Assembly (NCBI RefSeq): GCF_005877005.1
Contig: NZ_SSNH01000003.1
Span: forward strand, 116,782 to 180,781
Length of the DNA stretch: 64,000 nt
Source of the DNA: Sinomonas susongensis
GTDB lineage: Bacteria > Actinomycetota > Actinomycetes > Actinomycetales > Micrococcaceae
Direction: 5' to 3'
This document shows positions 26,801 to 35,908 of the stretch, in pieces. How positions within the stretch are numbered: the stretch's first letter is position 1; every line of letters begins with the position of its first letter. Made by a program: the position numbers and the translations under genes. The notes beneath the pieces are model-generated. The model saw nothing but the letters and a program-made list of their open reading frames with translations, was not told the origin of the DNA and searched no databases.

Positions 26801-29800
26801 TCACCCGATCAGGCTTCGGACGTCATCTGCTGTAAGTGCAGAGGCGAACATCGCGTCATCGTCCAGGACGGAGGTGAAGAGGGCCGCCTTCTTCTCCTTG
26901 AGCTGCATGACCTTTTCCTCGATGGTCCCCTTCGCGACGAGGCGATACGTCATGACGGCACGCTCCTGCCCGATGCGGTGCGCGCGGTCCACGGCCTGCG
27001 CCTCGGCAGCGGGATTCCACCACGGATCGAGGAGGAAGCAGTAGTCGGCCTCCGTCAGGTTGAGCCCGAAGCCGCCGGCCTTCAGCGAGATGAGGAAGAC
27101 GGGGGCGTCGCCTTCCTTGAACGAGCGGACGACGTCGCCGCGCCGTTTCGTCGACCCGTCCAGGTAGGCGTAGGGGAGACCGGCCGCGTCGAGACGTTCA
27201 GCGGCTTTCCGGAGGAATGACGTGAATTGGCTGAACACGAGGGCGCGATGGCCCTCGGCGATGATGTCGTCGAGCTGCTCGAGCAGGACGTCGAGCTTGG
27301 CAGGGGAGACCCCTTCGAGGGCCGGATCGACGAGCGCAGGGTCGAGTGCCATGAGACGCAGGAGCGTGAGCGAGCGGAAGACGATGAAACGGTTGCGGTC
27401 GAGGTCCTCGACTAGGCCGAGCACCTTCTCGCGTTCACGCTGGAGGTACTGCTCGTAGAGTCGCCGGTGCCGCGGTGCGAGGTCGACGTCGAGCCGCTGC
27501 TCGATCTTCTCCGGGAGCTCGGACGCCACGGCCTCCTTCGTGCGGCGGAGCATGAGCGGCCGGACCCGGCGCCGCAGCTGGGCGAGGCGCTTGGCATCGC
27601 CGTTCTTCTCGATCGGACGCGCGTAGTCCTGCGCGAAGACGCTTGAGCCCGGGAACAGCCCCGGCGCGACGATCGCGAACAGCGACCACAGCTCCATCAG
27701 GTTGTTCTCGAGCGGTGTCCCGGTCAGGGCAAGCTTGAACGGGGTCTCGAGGTCCCGCGCGAACTGATGCGCCTTCGTCGCGCGGTTCTTGAGGAACTGG
27801 GCCTCGTCCATGATGAGACCGTCCCACGGGAGCGAGGAGTAGGCGTCAGCGTCGAGACGGAACAGGGCGTAGCTCGTGACCACGACGTCGGCCCCGGCCA
27901 CGGCTTCCGCGAGGGGCAGGCCCGCCGTCCCCTCGGTGTCCGTGATCGCGACGGTCCGGAGCGATGGCGCGAAGCGCTCGGCTTCAGCTGCCCAGTTGGG
28001 GACAACCGAGGTCGGCGCGACGACGAGGAACGGTGCCGCGCCGTCGTCGGACGCCCGCCCGGCGGCCCCAACCCGCTCCCGCGAGCCGGCCTCCCGCGCG
28101 TGGAGCAGCAGTGCGAGCGTCTGCAGCGTCTTCCCGAGGCCCATGTCGTCGGCGAGTATGCCGCCGAGGCCGTGGCGCCACAGGAACGCGAGCCACTCGA
28201 ACCCCTCGTGCTGGTACGGACGCAGCTCGGCGGCGAGGCCCTTCGGGACGGGGACCGGGTCGAGGGCCCCGGGTTCGAGGAGCCCCCGGACAGTCTCCCG
28301 CCAGCGTGGCGGCTCGACCGTCTCGCCTGCGAGCTCGGCGATCTCGTCCCACAGGCCGGCTTGGTACAGGCTCAGCCGCGGGGGCTTCGGCGCCCCGCCT
28401 TCGGCCTTCCATTCCCGCAGTTCGTGCGAGGCCTCGATGATCTCCTTGAGGCGCAGGATCTCCGGTGTATCGATCCGGAACCACGACTTGTCCGGAAGCA
28501 TGATCTTGGTGCGTCCGCGGGCGAGCGCCACGAAGACGTCCTGGAACGCGACCTGCCGTCCCTCGACAGTGATCATGAGCCCCAGGTCGAACCAGTCCCG
28601 CTTGTCGCTCTCGACCGCGCTCAGCACGAGCTCGGGCGCCCCGTCGAGCCGCCGGTAGTCCGGCTTCTCACCCCGCAGGACGACCTCGAGCCCCTCGATT
28701 TTCCTCAGCTCTGGAAGAGTCCGCTCCGCGAAGTCGGCCGCGTCGAGATCCGCGAGGGTCGCGTCACCGAGCGCCCTATGGCCTCCCTGCCCGCGTGGGC
28801 CCAGCGCGCTGTCCGCGAGGGCGTCCGCCACGCGGCCGACGACGCCGGCCTCCGCGGTCTCGTCCCTCGCGTGCCGCTCGCCGGGTGCCGAGTAGAGCGG
28901 GAGCTGCCGCACGTCGTCGCCCGTCCGGTACTCCCAGTGCCACGCGAGACGCAGGCGGTCCCGCGGCTCGAACGTCGCCGTGAGCACGAGCACCGGCGGC
29001 TCGACCGGCGGAAGCTCCACGCTGCCGTCGCCGCTCGCGACGGCGAGGGTCCGCGCCAGGTCTGGGTACAGCTCGCCGAAGAACATGTCCCGATCCTCGT
29101 CCGGAACCAGGATCGGCTCGCGCTGCCGGAGGAGCGCGCGCTCGCGATCGGTGAGCAGATGCGAGGCCGGGGCGAGCACGATGAGCTCGTCCTTCCCGTT
29201 CCGCACCGCGGCGTACGCCCCGTGGTCGCCGATCGGGCCGGCCGACGACGCCGGAACCTCCTCGCCGTCGAAGGCGAGGGACGGCGCGACGGACAGTGCG
29301 CCGTCGTCCGCCGCCCGCACGTCGACGCTCACCTCCGCCACGCCCGCCACGTAGACCTGCACCGAGTTCTTCGAACCCACGAGCTCGATACCAGCCGCGG
29401 CGGCATCCTTCAGGACGGTCCACCAGAGGGGGCTGTTGAAGTCGTCCACGTAGATCCAGGGGTCGTTGGGACGCCAGTAGTTGCCGCCGTCCGCAAGCTG
29501 GAGCGGTTGGATCTGCTGGAGGACCCGGAACTGGGCGGGTTCGAAGGTTCCCGCCTGGTCCCGGCGCCCGAACGTCGACCAGCTGAGGCCCCCACGGTTC
29601 CATCGCCCGCTCCGCGGGTCCTTGCTCACTGGACGGACAGCGAGCTTGAAGCCCTCACGGTGCTGCCTCGCGTATTCGAGCCCGTACCTCTTCCGCTTCT
29701 GCGCGTCGAGGTCCCGCAGTTCGAACTGGAGTCCCAGCCGCGTCCGCTGGCCTGCACCAGCCGTGGAACCTGCCGGCGCGAGGATCTCGGCCAGCGCGGT

Positions 29801-30238
29801 GCGCCACGCGGGCTGCTTGGTCCGGGAGGCGGGGACGGGCGTCGCGACGCCCATGCGGGCGCGGACGGTCTGCTCGTTGGCGGCGAGGACGGCGGCGAGC
29901 ATGTGCTTGCAGTCGCTTCCGACGGGGCACGTGCACCAGCCCCCCTCGTACAGGTCGCGTCCGGGGGCCTGGCGGATGCGCACGACGCACTCGTAGGGCT
30001 CGGATTCGCTGCCCTGGACCTCCGCTCTGAGCTCCCCGCGCTCCGCGTTCCAGTCGAAGCTCAGAACGTGCCCGCCTCGCGAGTACGCCGTCGCGCGGGC
30101 CAGAGTGGAGGGGCCGACGGCGCGCACCAGTCCGTGGACGTCGACCATCGGCAGGTCTGCTGGCCGTGTTCCGCTGCTCGCCCGCCCGTCCGGGGCGAGC
30201 TCGTCCGGAGCTGGCTCGTCAGCGGGGGAGAAGGGCAC
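26801..30238 (-). CDS. SWIM zinc-finger SNF2/RapA-like DEAD-type ATPase
   Basis: A 1145-residue Snf2-family ATPase. Residues 102-112 (CTCPVGSDCKH) form a SWIM CxCxnCxH zinc finger. A bacterial-specific middle region follows. The ATPase core has Walker A in ILADDMGLGKTLQTLALLL, the DEAQ box in LIMDEAQFLKN, a TGTPLENN motif, and the helicase C-lobe ending VDRAHRIGQERAVMTYRL. It should translocate on double-stranded DNA or remodel protein-DNA complexes; the cellular role of the bacterial group is unclear. GTG 30238 is chosen because GGGAGG lies eight bases upstream and the sequence before it is non-homologous. It follows ugd by 55 bases. Confidence 0.9.
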   Translation of the reverse strand: MPFSPADEPAPDELAPDGRASSGTRPADLPMVDVHGLVRAVGPSTLARATAYSRGGHVLSFDWNAERGELRAEVQGSESEPYECVVRIRQAPGRDLYEGGWCTCPVGSDCKHMLAAVLAANEQTVRARMGVATPVPASRTKQPAWRTALAEILAPAGSTAGAGQRTRLGLQFELRDLDAQKRKRYGLEYARQHREGFKLAVRPVSKDPRSGRWNRGGLSWSTFGRRDQAGTFEPAQFRVLQQIQPLQLADGGNYWRPNDPWIYVDDFNSPLWWTVLKDAAAAGIELVGSKNSVQVYVAGVAEVSVDVRAADDGALSVAPSLAFDGEEVPASSAGPIGDHGAYAAVRNGKDELIVLAPASHLLTDRERALLRQREPILVPDEDRDMFFGELYPDLARTLAVASGDGSVELPPVEPPVLVLTATFEPRDRLRLAWHWEYRTGDDVRQLPLYSAPGERHARDETAEAGVVGRVADALADSALGPRGQGGHRALGDATLADLDAADFAERTLPELRKIEGLEVVLRGEKPDYRRLDGAPELVLSAVESDKRDWFDLGLMITVEGRQVAFQDVFVALARGRTKIMLPDKSWFRIDTPEILRLKEIIEASHELREWKAEGGAPKPPRLSLYQAGLWDEIAELAGETVEPPRWRETVRGLLEPGALDPVPVPKGLAAELRPYQHEGFEWLAFLWRHGLGGILADDMGLGKTLQTLALLLHAREAGSRERVGAAGRASDDGAAPFLVVAPTSVVPNWAAEAERFAPSLRTVAITDTEGTAGLPLAEAVAGADVVVTSYALFRLDADAYSSLPWDGLIMDEAQFLKNRATKAHQFARDLETPFKLALTGTPLENNLMELWSLFAIVAPGLFPGSSVFAQDYARPIEKNGDAKRLAQLRRRVRPLMLRRTKEAVASELPEKIEQRLDVDLAPRHRRLYEQYLQREREKVLGLVEDLDRNRFIVFRSLTLLRLMALDPALVDPALEGVSPAKLDVLLEQLDDIIAEGHRALVFSQFTSFLRKAAERLDAAGLPYAYLDGSTKRRGDVVRSFKEGDAPVFLISLKAGGFGLNLTEADYCFLLDPWWNPAAEAQAVDRAHRIGQERAVMTYRLVAKGTIEEKVMQLKEKKAALFTSVLDDDAMFASALTADDVRSLIG

Positions 30239-30293
30239 GATGCAATCCTCCCACGCGCCCTCGACACTCCTGGGCCCGCGTCCGGAAGCGCGG

Positions 30294-31631
30294 CTATCGC
30301 ACCGAGGCCTCGGCCAGCGGCGCCCCCGTGCCGAGCCCGCGCACCGTCCACCCGGCCTCATGCCAGGCGTCCCGGTCGAGGACGTTCCGCGCGTCGACCA
30401 CGACGGGCCGCGCAACGATCTCGGCGAGAGCGTCCGGGCTCAGCGCCCGGTACTCCGCCCACTCCGTCAGGAGCAGCACGAGCTCCGCGCCCTCGCAGGC
30501 GGCCGTGAGCTCTTCCTCGAACTGGAGCTGCGGGTACCGCATCCCGGCGTTGTTGATCGCCTTGGGATCGGTGACGACGACGTGCGCGCCCGACTCCACG
30601 AGCCGCAGCGCTACGTCGAGCGCGGGGGAGTCCCGGATGTCGTCGGTGTCGGGCTTGAAGGCCGCGCCGAGGATGGCGATCCGCCGCCCGCCGACCGACC
30701 CGCCGCACAGCTCGGCGGCGATCTCTGCCACCCGCGCCCGCTGTCCCACGTTGATCGAGTCGACGAGGCCCATCCACTCGTCCACGGAGTTCACGTCGAG
30801 CTCGCGGGCCTGGGCCCGGAACGAGCGGATGTCCTTCGGGAGGCAACCGCCGCCGAACCCCAGTCCGGCGGCGAGGTAGCGATGGCCGATCCGGGGGTCG
30901 AGGCCCATCGCGGCGGCGAGCTGCGTGACGTCGGCGCCCGCCGCGTCGCACAGTTCGGCCATCGCGTTGATGTACGAGAGCTTCGTAGCGAGGTACGCAT
31001 TGGCGGCCGACTTGATGAGCTCGGCGGTCGCGAAGCTGCACACGATGCGCGGCACGCCGGCGTGCAGGAGCGGCGCGTAGACCTCGTCGAGGTCGCGGAG
31101 CACAGCGGGGGCTGCAGGGTCGGCGTCGTCCACCCCGTACACGAGGCGGTCCGGCACGAGCGAGTCCTTGACCGCCGTACCCTGCCGCAGGAACTCGGGG
31201 TTCCATGCGAGCTCGACGCCGGCCTCGGCGAGCCAGGCCCGCACCCGGTGGACGGTCCCCACCGGGACAGTGGACTTGCCGACGACGACGGAGCCCGCCT
31301 TCGCGCGGGCCGCGAGCGAGCGGGTGGCGGCCTCGAGGTACGTCAGGTCAGCGAGCTCGCTGGTCTTCGACTGGGGCGTGCCCACGCACAGGAAGTGCAC
31401 CTCGCACGCCGCGACGAGGTCCATGTCGGTCGTGAAGGTGAGGCGTCCGTTCGCACGGCCGTCGGCGAGGAGCTCCTCGAGGCCGGGCTCGAAGAACGGT
31501 GCGAAGCCGCGAGCGAGGTGCCCCACCTTCTCGGCATCGGTATCGACGCCCACCACCTCGTGGCCCATCGAGGCGAGGGTGGCGGCGTGGACGGCACCGA
31601 GGTAGCCGCATCCGATGACCGAGATCTTCAT
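30294..31631 (-). CDS. UDP-glucose 6-dehydrogenase
   Basis: A 445-residue enzyme oxidising UDP-glucose to UDP-glucuronate with two NAD+. The N-terminal KISVIGCGYLGAVHAATLA binds NAD; VGKSTVPVGT, EFLRQGTAVKD and GFGGGCLPKDIRSF (catalytic Cys) are all present; the C-terminal AILGAAFKPDTDDIRDSPAL binds the nucleotide sugar. AAGGAACCCC immediately precedes ATG 31631. It is 28 bases downstream of a GT4 glycosyltransferase, so UDP-glucuronate may feed a glucuronate-containing glycolipid or polysaccharide made with that enzyme. Confidence 0.95.
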   Translation of the reverse strand: MKISVIGCGYLGAVHAATLASMGHEVVGVDTDAEKVGHLARGFAPFFEPGLEELLADGRANGRLTFTTDMDLVAACEVHFLCVGTPQSKTSELADLTYLEAATRSLAARAKAGSVVVGKSTVPVGTVHRVRAWLAEAGVELAWNPEFLRQGTAVKDSLVPDRLVYGVDDADPAAPAVLRDLDEVYAPLLHAGVPRIVCSFATAELIKSAANAYLATKLSYINAMAELCDAAGADVTQLAAAMGLDPRIGHRYLAAGLGFGGGCLPKDIRSFRAQARELDVNSVDEWMGLVDSINVGQRARVAEIAAELCGGSVGGRRIAILGAAFKPDTDDIRDSPALDVALRLVESGAHVVVTDPKAINNAGMRYPQLQFEEELTAACEGAELVLLLTEWAEYRALSPDALAEIVARPVVVDARNVLDRDAWHEAGWTVRGLGTGAPLAEASVR

Positions 31632-31659
31632 GGGGTTCCTTTCGAGGAAGTTGGTGGGC

Positions 31660-32817
31660 TCAGCGCACGGCCAGCGACGCACGGGCCGCGATGACCTCGT
31701 CGTAGTGGCGCACGAGCTGAGCGGAGATCGAGGACCACGTGCGGCCCTGGACGCTGCGCAGGGCGGCCTCGGCGAACGCGGCTCGCTTCGCGTCGTCGCC
31801 GATGAGGTCCTGCACATACGAACGCAGCTCGTCCAGCCTGCCCGGGGTGTAGAGCCAGCCGGTCTTCGAGTTCTCGACGAGATCGAGCGGGCCGCCGCGC
31901 CCGGTCGCAACCACCGGCACACCGGAGGCCATGGCCTCCTGGATGGTCTGGCAGAACGTCTCGAACTCGCCGGGGTGGACGAACAGGTCGAAGCTCGCGA
32001 CCATCCGGGCCAGGTCCTCGCCGCCCTGGAAGCCTGCGAAGTGCGCGGTCGGCAGCTGGGCCTCGAGGGTCGGGCGGAGCGGTCCGTCCCCGACGATCAC
32101 GAGTTGCGTGTCCGGGAGGTCCGCGAGGACCCGGAGGTCCTCGACCTGCTTCTCGGCGGCGAGCCGGCCCACGTAGCCGATGATCCGGCGGGTCCCGCCG
32201 CCGGCTGCGCCCTCGGCGGGGCCTGCCACTGCGGCCCGCCACGCGTCGTCGCGCTTCGCCGGGTTGAAGCGTTGGGTGTCGACGCCGCGGCGCCAGAGCT
32301 CGACGTCGAAGATGCCGCGCCCACGCAGCTGGTTGAGGGCGAAGGTCGACGGCGCGAGGGTGCGGTCAGCGAGCAGGTGAATCCTCTCGACGCGCTCCCA
32401 TGCCCAGTTCTCGAGGAAGGGCACGCCGTACCGGGCCGCGTAGCTGGGGACCTCGGTCTGGTAGATGGCCACTGTGGGGATGCCGAGGCTGTGGGCGGCA
32501 CGGACGGCGCGCCAGCCGAGCTCGAACGGCGAGGCGAGGTGCACGACGTCGGGCGCGAACCGCTTGAGGATGCGGCGCACTTTGGGGACGGCGCCGAAGG
32601 CGACGCGGACCTTCGAGTAGCCGACCATCGGCATCGACGGCAGGCGATGCACGAGTGCCCCCGAGACGTACTCCGGCCCAATCCCCGAGTCCCCGGCTGG
32701 GGCAATCACGAGGACCTCGTCTCCGCGCTCCTGGAGGTGCTCCAGGACCCGCAGAACCGAATGGACTACTCCGTTCATCTGGGGCAGGAACGATTCGGCG
32801 ACTATCGCAATCCTCAC
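31660..32817 (-). CDS. GT4-family glycosyltransferase (MgtA/PimB-like)
   Basis: A 385-residue retaining glycosyltransferase with two Rossmann lobes. The N-terminal RIAIVAESFLPQMNGVVHSV and FAPDVVHLASPFELG match the acceptor lobe of actinobacterial alpha-mannosyltransferases. In the C-lobe, IGYVGRLAAEKQVEDLRVL and the EX7E segment FETFCQTIQEAMASG bind the nucleotide sugar. The nearest known activity is corynebacterial MgtA, which mannosylates glucuronosyl-diacylglycerol; the adjacent UDP-glucose dehydrogenase makes such a glycolipid plausible. GTG 32817 with GGGAG is the start; the frame extends upstream only through repeat DNA. Confidence 0.87.
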   Translation of the reverse strand: MRIAIVAESFLPQMNGVVHSVLRVLEHLQERGDEVLVIAPAGDSGIGPEYVSGALVHRLPSMPMVGYSKVRVAFGAVPKVRRILKRFAPDVVHLASPFELGWRAVRAAHSLGIPTVAIYQTEVPSYAARYGVPFLENWAWERVERIHLLADRTLAPSTFALNQLRGRGIFDVELWRRGVDTQRFNPAKRDDAWRAAVAGPAEGAAGGGTRRIIGYVGRLAAEKQVEDLRVLADLPDTQLVIVGDGPLRPTLEAQLPTAHFAGFQGGEDLARMVASFDLFVHPGEFETFCQTIQEAMASGVPVVATGRGGPLDLVENSKTGWLYTPGRLDELRSYVQDLIGDDAKRAAFAEAALRSVQGRTWSSISAQLVRHYDEVIAARASLAVR

Positions 32818-32918
32818 GCTCCCACGGTTCCGCTCGTGCCTGACGCGCTGGCGGAAACGGCGTGACAGCGAGGGGAAGGCTTGGTTAACGCGAGGCTTCG
32901 CACCCCCGGAATTACGGC

Positions 32919-33261
32919 TTCCCCAGCTTTTGCGCCGGGTTCCCCACCTTTTCCGCCGGCTTCCCCACCTTTTGCGTCGGCTTCCCCAGCTTTTGCGCCG
33001 GGTTCCCCACCTTTTCCGTCGGCTTCCCCAGCTTCGCATGGGGCCAAGGCCTCATCAGGCCAGAGTTTCCAGGATCTGACGCAAGGTGAGTCCTGATTGG
33101 CTCCTCGAAGCAGAACAGTAGCTGCGGAGATCGGCAGGGAAGCTGGGGAGATCGGGCGAGAAGCTGGGGAGATCGGCAGGGAAGCTGGGGAGTTCGGTAC
33201 AGAAGCTGGGGAGATCGGTACAGAAGCTGGGGAGTTCGGCGGGAGAAACTGGGGAGTCCGG
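32919..33261. repeat. Inverted pair of 21-bp tandem arrays (copy 2)
   Basis: Left arm, 32919-33044: six units, consensus TTCCCCAGCTTTTGCGCCGG plus G. Right arm, 33135-33261: six units built on GAAGCTGGGGAGATCGG, five of exactly 21 bp and one of 22 bp. The central spacer is 90 bp. The arms are complementary in their CCCCAGCTT/AAGCTGGGG cores, so a long cruciform or RNA hairpin is possible. The array fills most of the 473-bp gap between the GT4 and MFS genes; no gene was seen there. It is the cleaner of the two copies. Confidence 0.9.
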
Positions 33262-33290
33262 CGGGCAACCCGGGCAACCCCGCTACCCCC

Positions 33291-34517
33291 TCAGGACGAC
33301 GGGAGGCTGGCCTTCTTGGGCGCAGCCGCGGCCAAGGCGGCAACGACGACGGCAAGCGCCCCGAGTCCCCAGCCGATCCCGGTCCCGGCCGCAACCGCGC
33401 CGACGAGGAGAGGCCCCCCGGCGTCGCCGAGTTCACGGCCGAGCTCGGCGCTGCCCATCGTGCGCCCCATGCGCTCGGCCGGTGTCGCGTCGGCGAGGTG
33501 CGCGAACGCGAGTGGGGTTGCGAACCCGATCCCGCCGCCGATGAGGAGCGCCGCGAGGTACACGGCCACCGCGGCTGCGAGCTCGCCCGCGAGGGGCAGG
33601 ACGGAGGCCACTGCGGCGCCGAGGGCGATCACCAGGAGGCCGCCGGCCATGCCCGGGCGGTCCCGGATGCGGCCCGCGTCGCGCAGTCGACCGATACGCG
33701 GTTGGACGAGCGAGGACGCAACGGCGAGGACGGTCACGACGGCGACGCTCGCGAAGGTTCCGAGGCCTGCCCGGGCCGCGAGCGCGGGGAGGAAGCCGAC
33801 GGCCGCGCCGAGCGAACCCGTCGCGCCGGCGAGCACGAGCGTCGGGCCGAGGAATGAGCGGTCGGTGAGCTGACGCGCGAGGTCCGCCGAGGTGTAGCGG
33901 GGCCGCGGGAGGGGCTCAAGCCGCGGCACGGCGACGGCGACCCACACGGCGACGACGACCGCGAGGGCCGCGAGCACCCCGAAGAGCGCGGGGAAGCCTC
34001 CGACGAGGAGGGCGCCGGCCCCGAGCAGCGGCCCGAATGCGTACCCGAGTCCCTTCCATGACCCGTAGCGCCCGAAGTACCGGCCGGTGTCCTTCCCTGC
34101 GAGTCGCGCGACGCTCGCCGACGAGGCGGGCGAGAAGGCCGAGGCGGCCGCTCCCTGCCCCAAGCGGGCGAGGGCGAGGACGAGGGGCTGGCCCGACCAC
34201 AGGCCCACGAGGGACGCGACGGCGAACCCGAGGAGCCCGCCCACGATCACGGGCTTGGGTCCGATCCGGTCCGAGAGCGAACCGAAGACGGGCTTGAGGA
34301 ACACCTCGGCCACGTCGTAGAGGGCAAGGAGGACGCCGAGGACGAGCAGGTTGAGGCCGAGGTCTCCCGATGCCCCTCCGCCGCCGTACCCGCCGAGGCT
34401 CTCCGCTCCCAGCGCGGTCGCGATGCTGTGGGCACCGAACGCCGTCGTGAAACCCGCCGCGTAGAGGGGCACGACGGCGCTGCTCGCCGGGGCGGAATCA
34501 GTGCGGGGGAGCCTCAC
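33291..34517 (-). CDS. MFS-family drug/metabolite exporter
   Basis: A 408-residue permease with about twelve membrane helices. The helix 2-3 loop GSLSDRIGPKPVIVGG is MFS motif A, and ALARLGQGAAASAFSPASSA in helix 4 resembles motif B/C of multidrug-type proton antiporters. The second half repeats the layout with RIGRLRDAGRIRDRPG. No substrate can be read. GTG 34517 gives a start just before the first helix. It is divergent from the OYE-type reductase across a 91-bp gap with a CRP-like site, so the two may share regulation; export of a product or toxic precursor of that reductase is only a guess. Confidence 0.83.
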   Translation of the reverse strand: MRLPRTDSAPASSAVVPLYAAGFTTAFGAHSIATALGAESLGGYGGGGASGDLGLNLLVLGVLLALYDVAEVFLKPVFGSLSDRIGPKPVIVGGLLGFAVASLVGLWSGQPLVLALARLGQGAAASAFSPASSASVARLAGKDTGRYFGRYGSWKGLGYAFGPLLGAGALLVGGFPALFGVLAALAVVVAVWVAVAVPRLEPLPRPRYTSADLARQLTDRSFLGPTLVLAGATGSLGAAVGFLPALAARAGLGTFASVAVVTVLAVASSLVQPRIGRLRDAGRIRDRPGMAGGLLVIALGAAVASVLPLAGELAAAVAVYLAALLIGGGIGFATPLAFAHLADATPAERMGRTMGSAELGRELGDAGGPLLVGAVAAGTGIGWGLGALAVVVAALAAAAPKKASLPSS

Positions 34518-34543
34518 CCGACTGAGTTTAGGCGGCTGCGTCC

Positions 34544-34559
34544 TGTGACATGTGCCACA
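34544..34559. promoter_or_regulatory. CRP/GlxR-like site between divergent MFS and OYE genes
   Basis: TGTGA-CATGTG-CCACA matches the TGTGA-N6-TCACA pattern of CRP-family cAMP regulators (GlxR in actinobacteria) with one mismatch. It lies 50 bases upstream of the reductase ATG and 27 bases from the MFS start. Confidence 0.4.
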
Positions 34560-34608
34560 CCTCCCGCCCGCGAGAAATGATCGGACCCCTCCCGTGGTTG
34601 GGCTTGGC

Positions 34609-35766
34609 ATGACCATCGAACACACCGACGAACAGACCGAAATGGTCCATCCGGCAGCCCTCGCAGACCTCTTCACTCCCGTAGACCTCGGGCCACTCCG
34701 CGTTCCGAACCGCTTCGCGATGGCGCCGATGACGCGCGAGTTCTCGCCCGAGGGCACCGTCACGGACGACGTCGTCTCGTACTACGCGCGGCGGGCGGCG
34801 GCCGGCGTCGGCCTCCTCATCACGGAGGGCGTGTACGTGTCCGAGGACTCCGGGCCCAGCACCCGCGTCCCCCGGCTCTTCGGCGAGCCTCAGCTCGCGG
34901 CCTGGAAGCGGCTCGTTGCTGCTGTCCACGCCGAGGGCGGCCTCATCGCTCCTCAGCTGTGGCACCTCGGCGCCGAGCGGGGCGACCATGCCGAGTTCAA
35001 CCCCGGGCTTCCGACCCTGAGCCCTTCGGGCATCTCCTCGACGGGCGTGGCTCGCGGGCGCGCGGCGACGGTCGCGGAACTCGATCGCATCCGGGACGAC
35101 TTCGCCCGCGCTGCAGCGTCGGCCCAGGAGGTCGGGTTCGATGCCGTCGAATTGCACGGTGCCCACGGCTACCTCCTCGACCAGTTCCTCTGGGAGGGAA
35201 CGAACCGCCGCGAGGACCTCTACGGCGGCTCGCTCGAGGCCCGCACCCGCTTCCCCGTCGAGGTCGCTGCCGCCGTTCGTGCCGCCGTCGGCCCCGATCT
35301 CCCCGTCATCTTCCGCTTCTCCCAGTGGAAGTCCGGCGACTACACGGCCCGGATCGCCAAGACGCCGGCCGAGCTCGAGGCGCTCCTCGGGGCCCTCGCA
35401 GAGGCTGGGGTCTCCGTGTTCCACGCCTCGACGCGCCGCCACTGGGAGCCCGCGTTCCCCGAGGTCGCGGGTCCCGACGGCCAGCTCGGCCTCGCGGGGT
35501 GGGCGAAGAAGGTCACCGGCCTACCGTCGATCGCTGTCGGCTCGGTCGGCCTGAACCAGGCATTCCAGGTCGCGTTCCAAGACGGCGGCCGCGCTGAGAC
35601 CACGGGCCTCGAGCCGCTCCTCGAGCAGTTCGGTCGGGGCGAGTTCGACCTCATGGCCGTGGGGCGCGTGCTCCTGAGCGACCCGTCCTGGGTTGCGAAG
35701 GTCCGCGAAGGCCGCTTCGACGAGATCCGCCCCTTCCATGCCGAGGATCGCGAGAGCCTCAGCTAG
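34609..35766 (+). CDS. Old yellow enzyme-family NADH:flavin oxidoreductase
   Basis: A 385-residue FMN-dependent TIM-barrel ene-reductase-like protein. LFTPVDLGPLRVPNRFAMAPMTR is the N-terminal family signature, QLWHLGAERG and FDAVELHGAHGYLLDQFLW hold the His pair that orients the enone, and the C-terminal phosphate site reads IAVGSVGLN and DLMAVGRVLLSDPSWV. It should reduce alpha,beta-unsaturated carbonyls or oxidise related compounds using NAD(P)H. ATG 34609 is preferred over 34552 because homology starts shortly after it. The MFS gene is divergent. Confidence 0.9.
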   Translation: MTIEHTDEQTEMVHPAALADLFTPVDLGPLRVPNRFAMAPMTREFSPEGTVTDDVVSYYARRAAAGVGLLITEGVYVSEDSGPSTRVPRLFGEPQLAAWKRLVAAVHAEGGLIAPQLWHLGAERGDHAEFNPGLPTLSPSGISSTGVARGRAATVAELDRIRDDFARAAASAQEVGFDAVELHGAHGYLLDQFLWEGTNRREDLYGGSLEARTRFPVEVAAAVRAAVGPDLPVIFRFSQWKSGDYTARIAKTPAELEALLGALAEAGVSVFHASTRRHWEPAFPEVAGPDGQLGLAGWAKKVTGLPSIAVGSVGLNQAFQVAFQDGGRAETTGLEPLLEQFGRGEFDLMAVGRVLLSDPSWVAKVREGRFDEIRPFHAEDRESLS

Positions 35767-35908
35767 CACTCTCGTCCCGGCACTCCCAGCTGACCGTCGC
35801 CTCCCGTCGCTCCGTGCGTCGGGGGGCGACTCCCGTCGGGGGGCGACTTCTGCAGCGGACGGTGTGCCTGAGCGGCGTCGGGCGCGGTCCGTGGCACAGT
35901 GGGACCCG

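Noticed and set aside
27767-30508. 913-codon open frame antisense to the SNF2 gene
   Set aside because: Shadow of the helicase frame, with no recognisable domain and composition typical of antisense reading in G+C-rich DNA.
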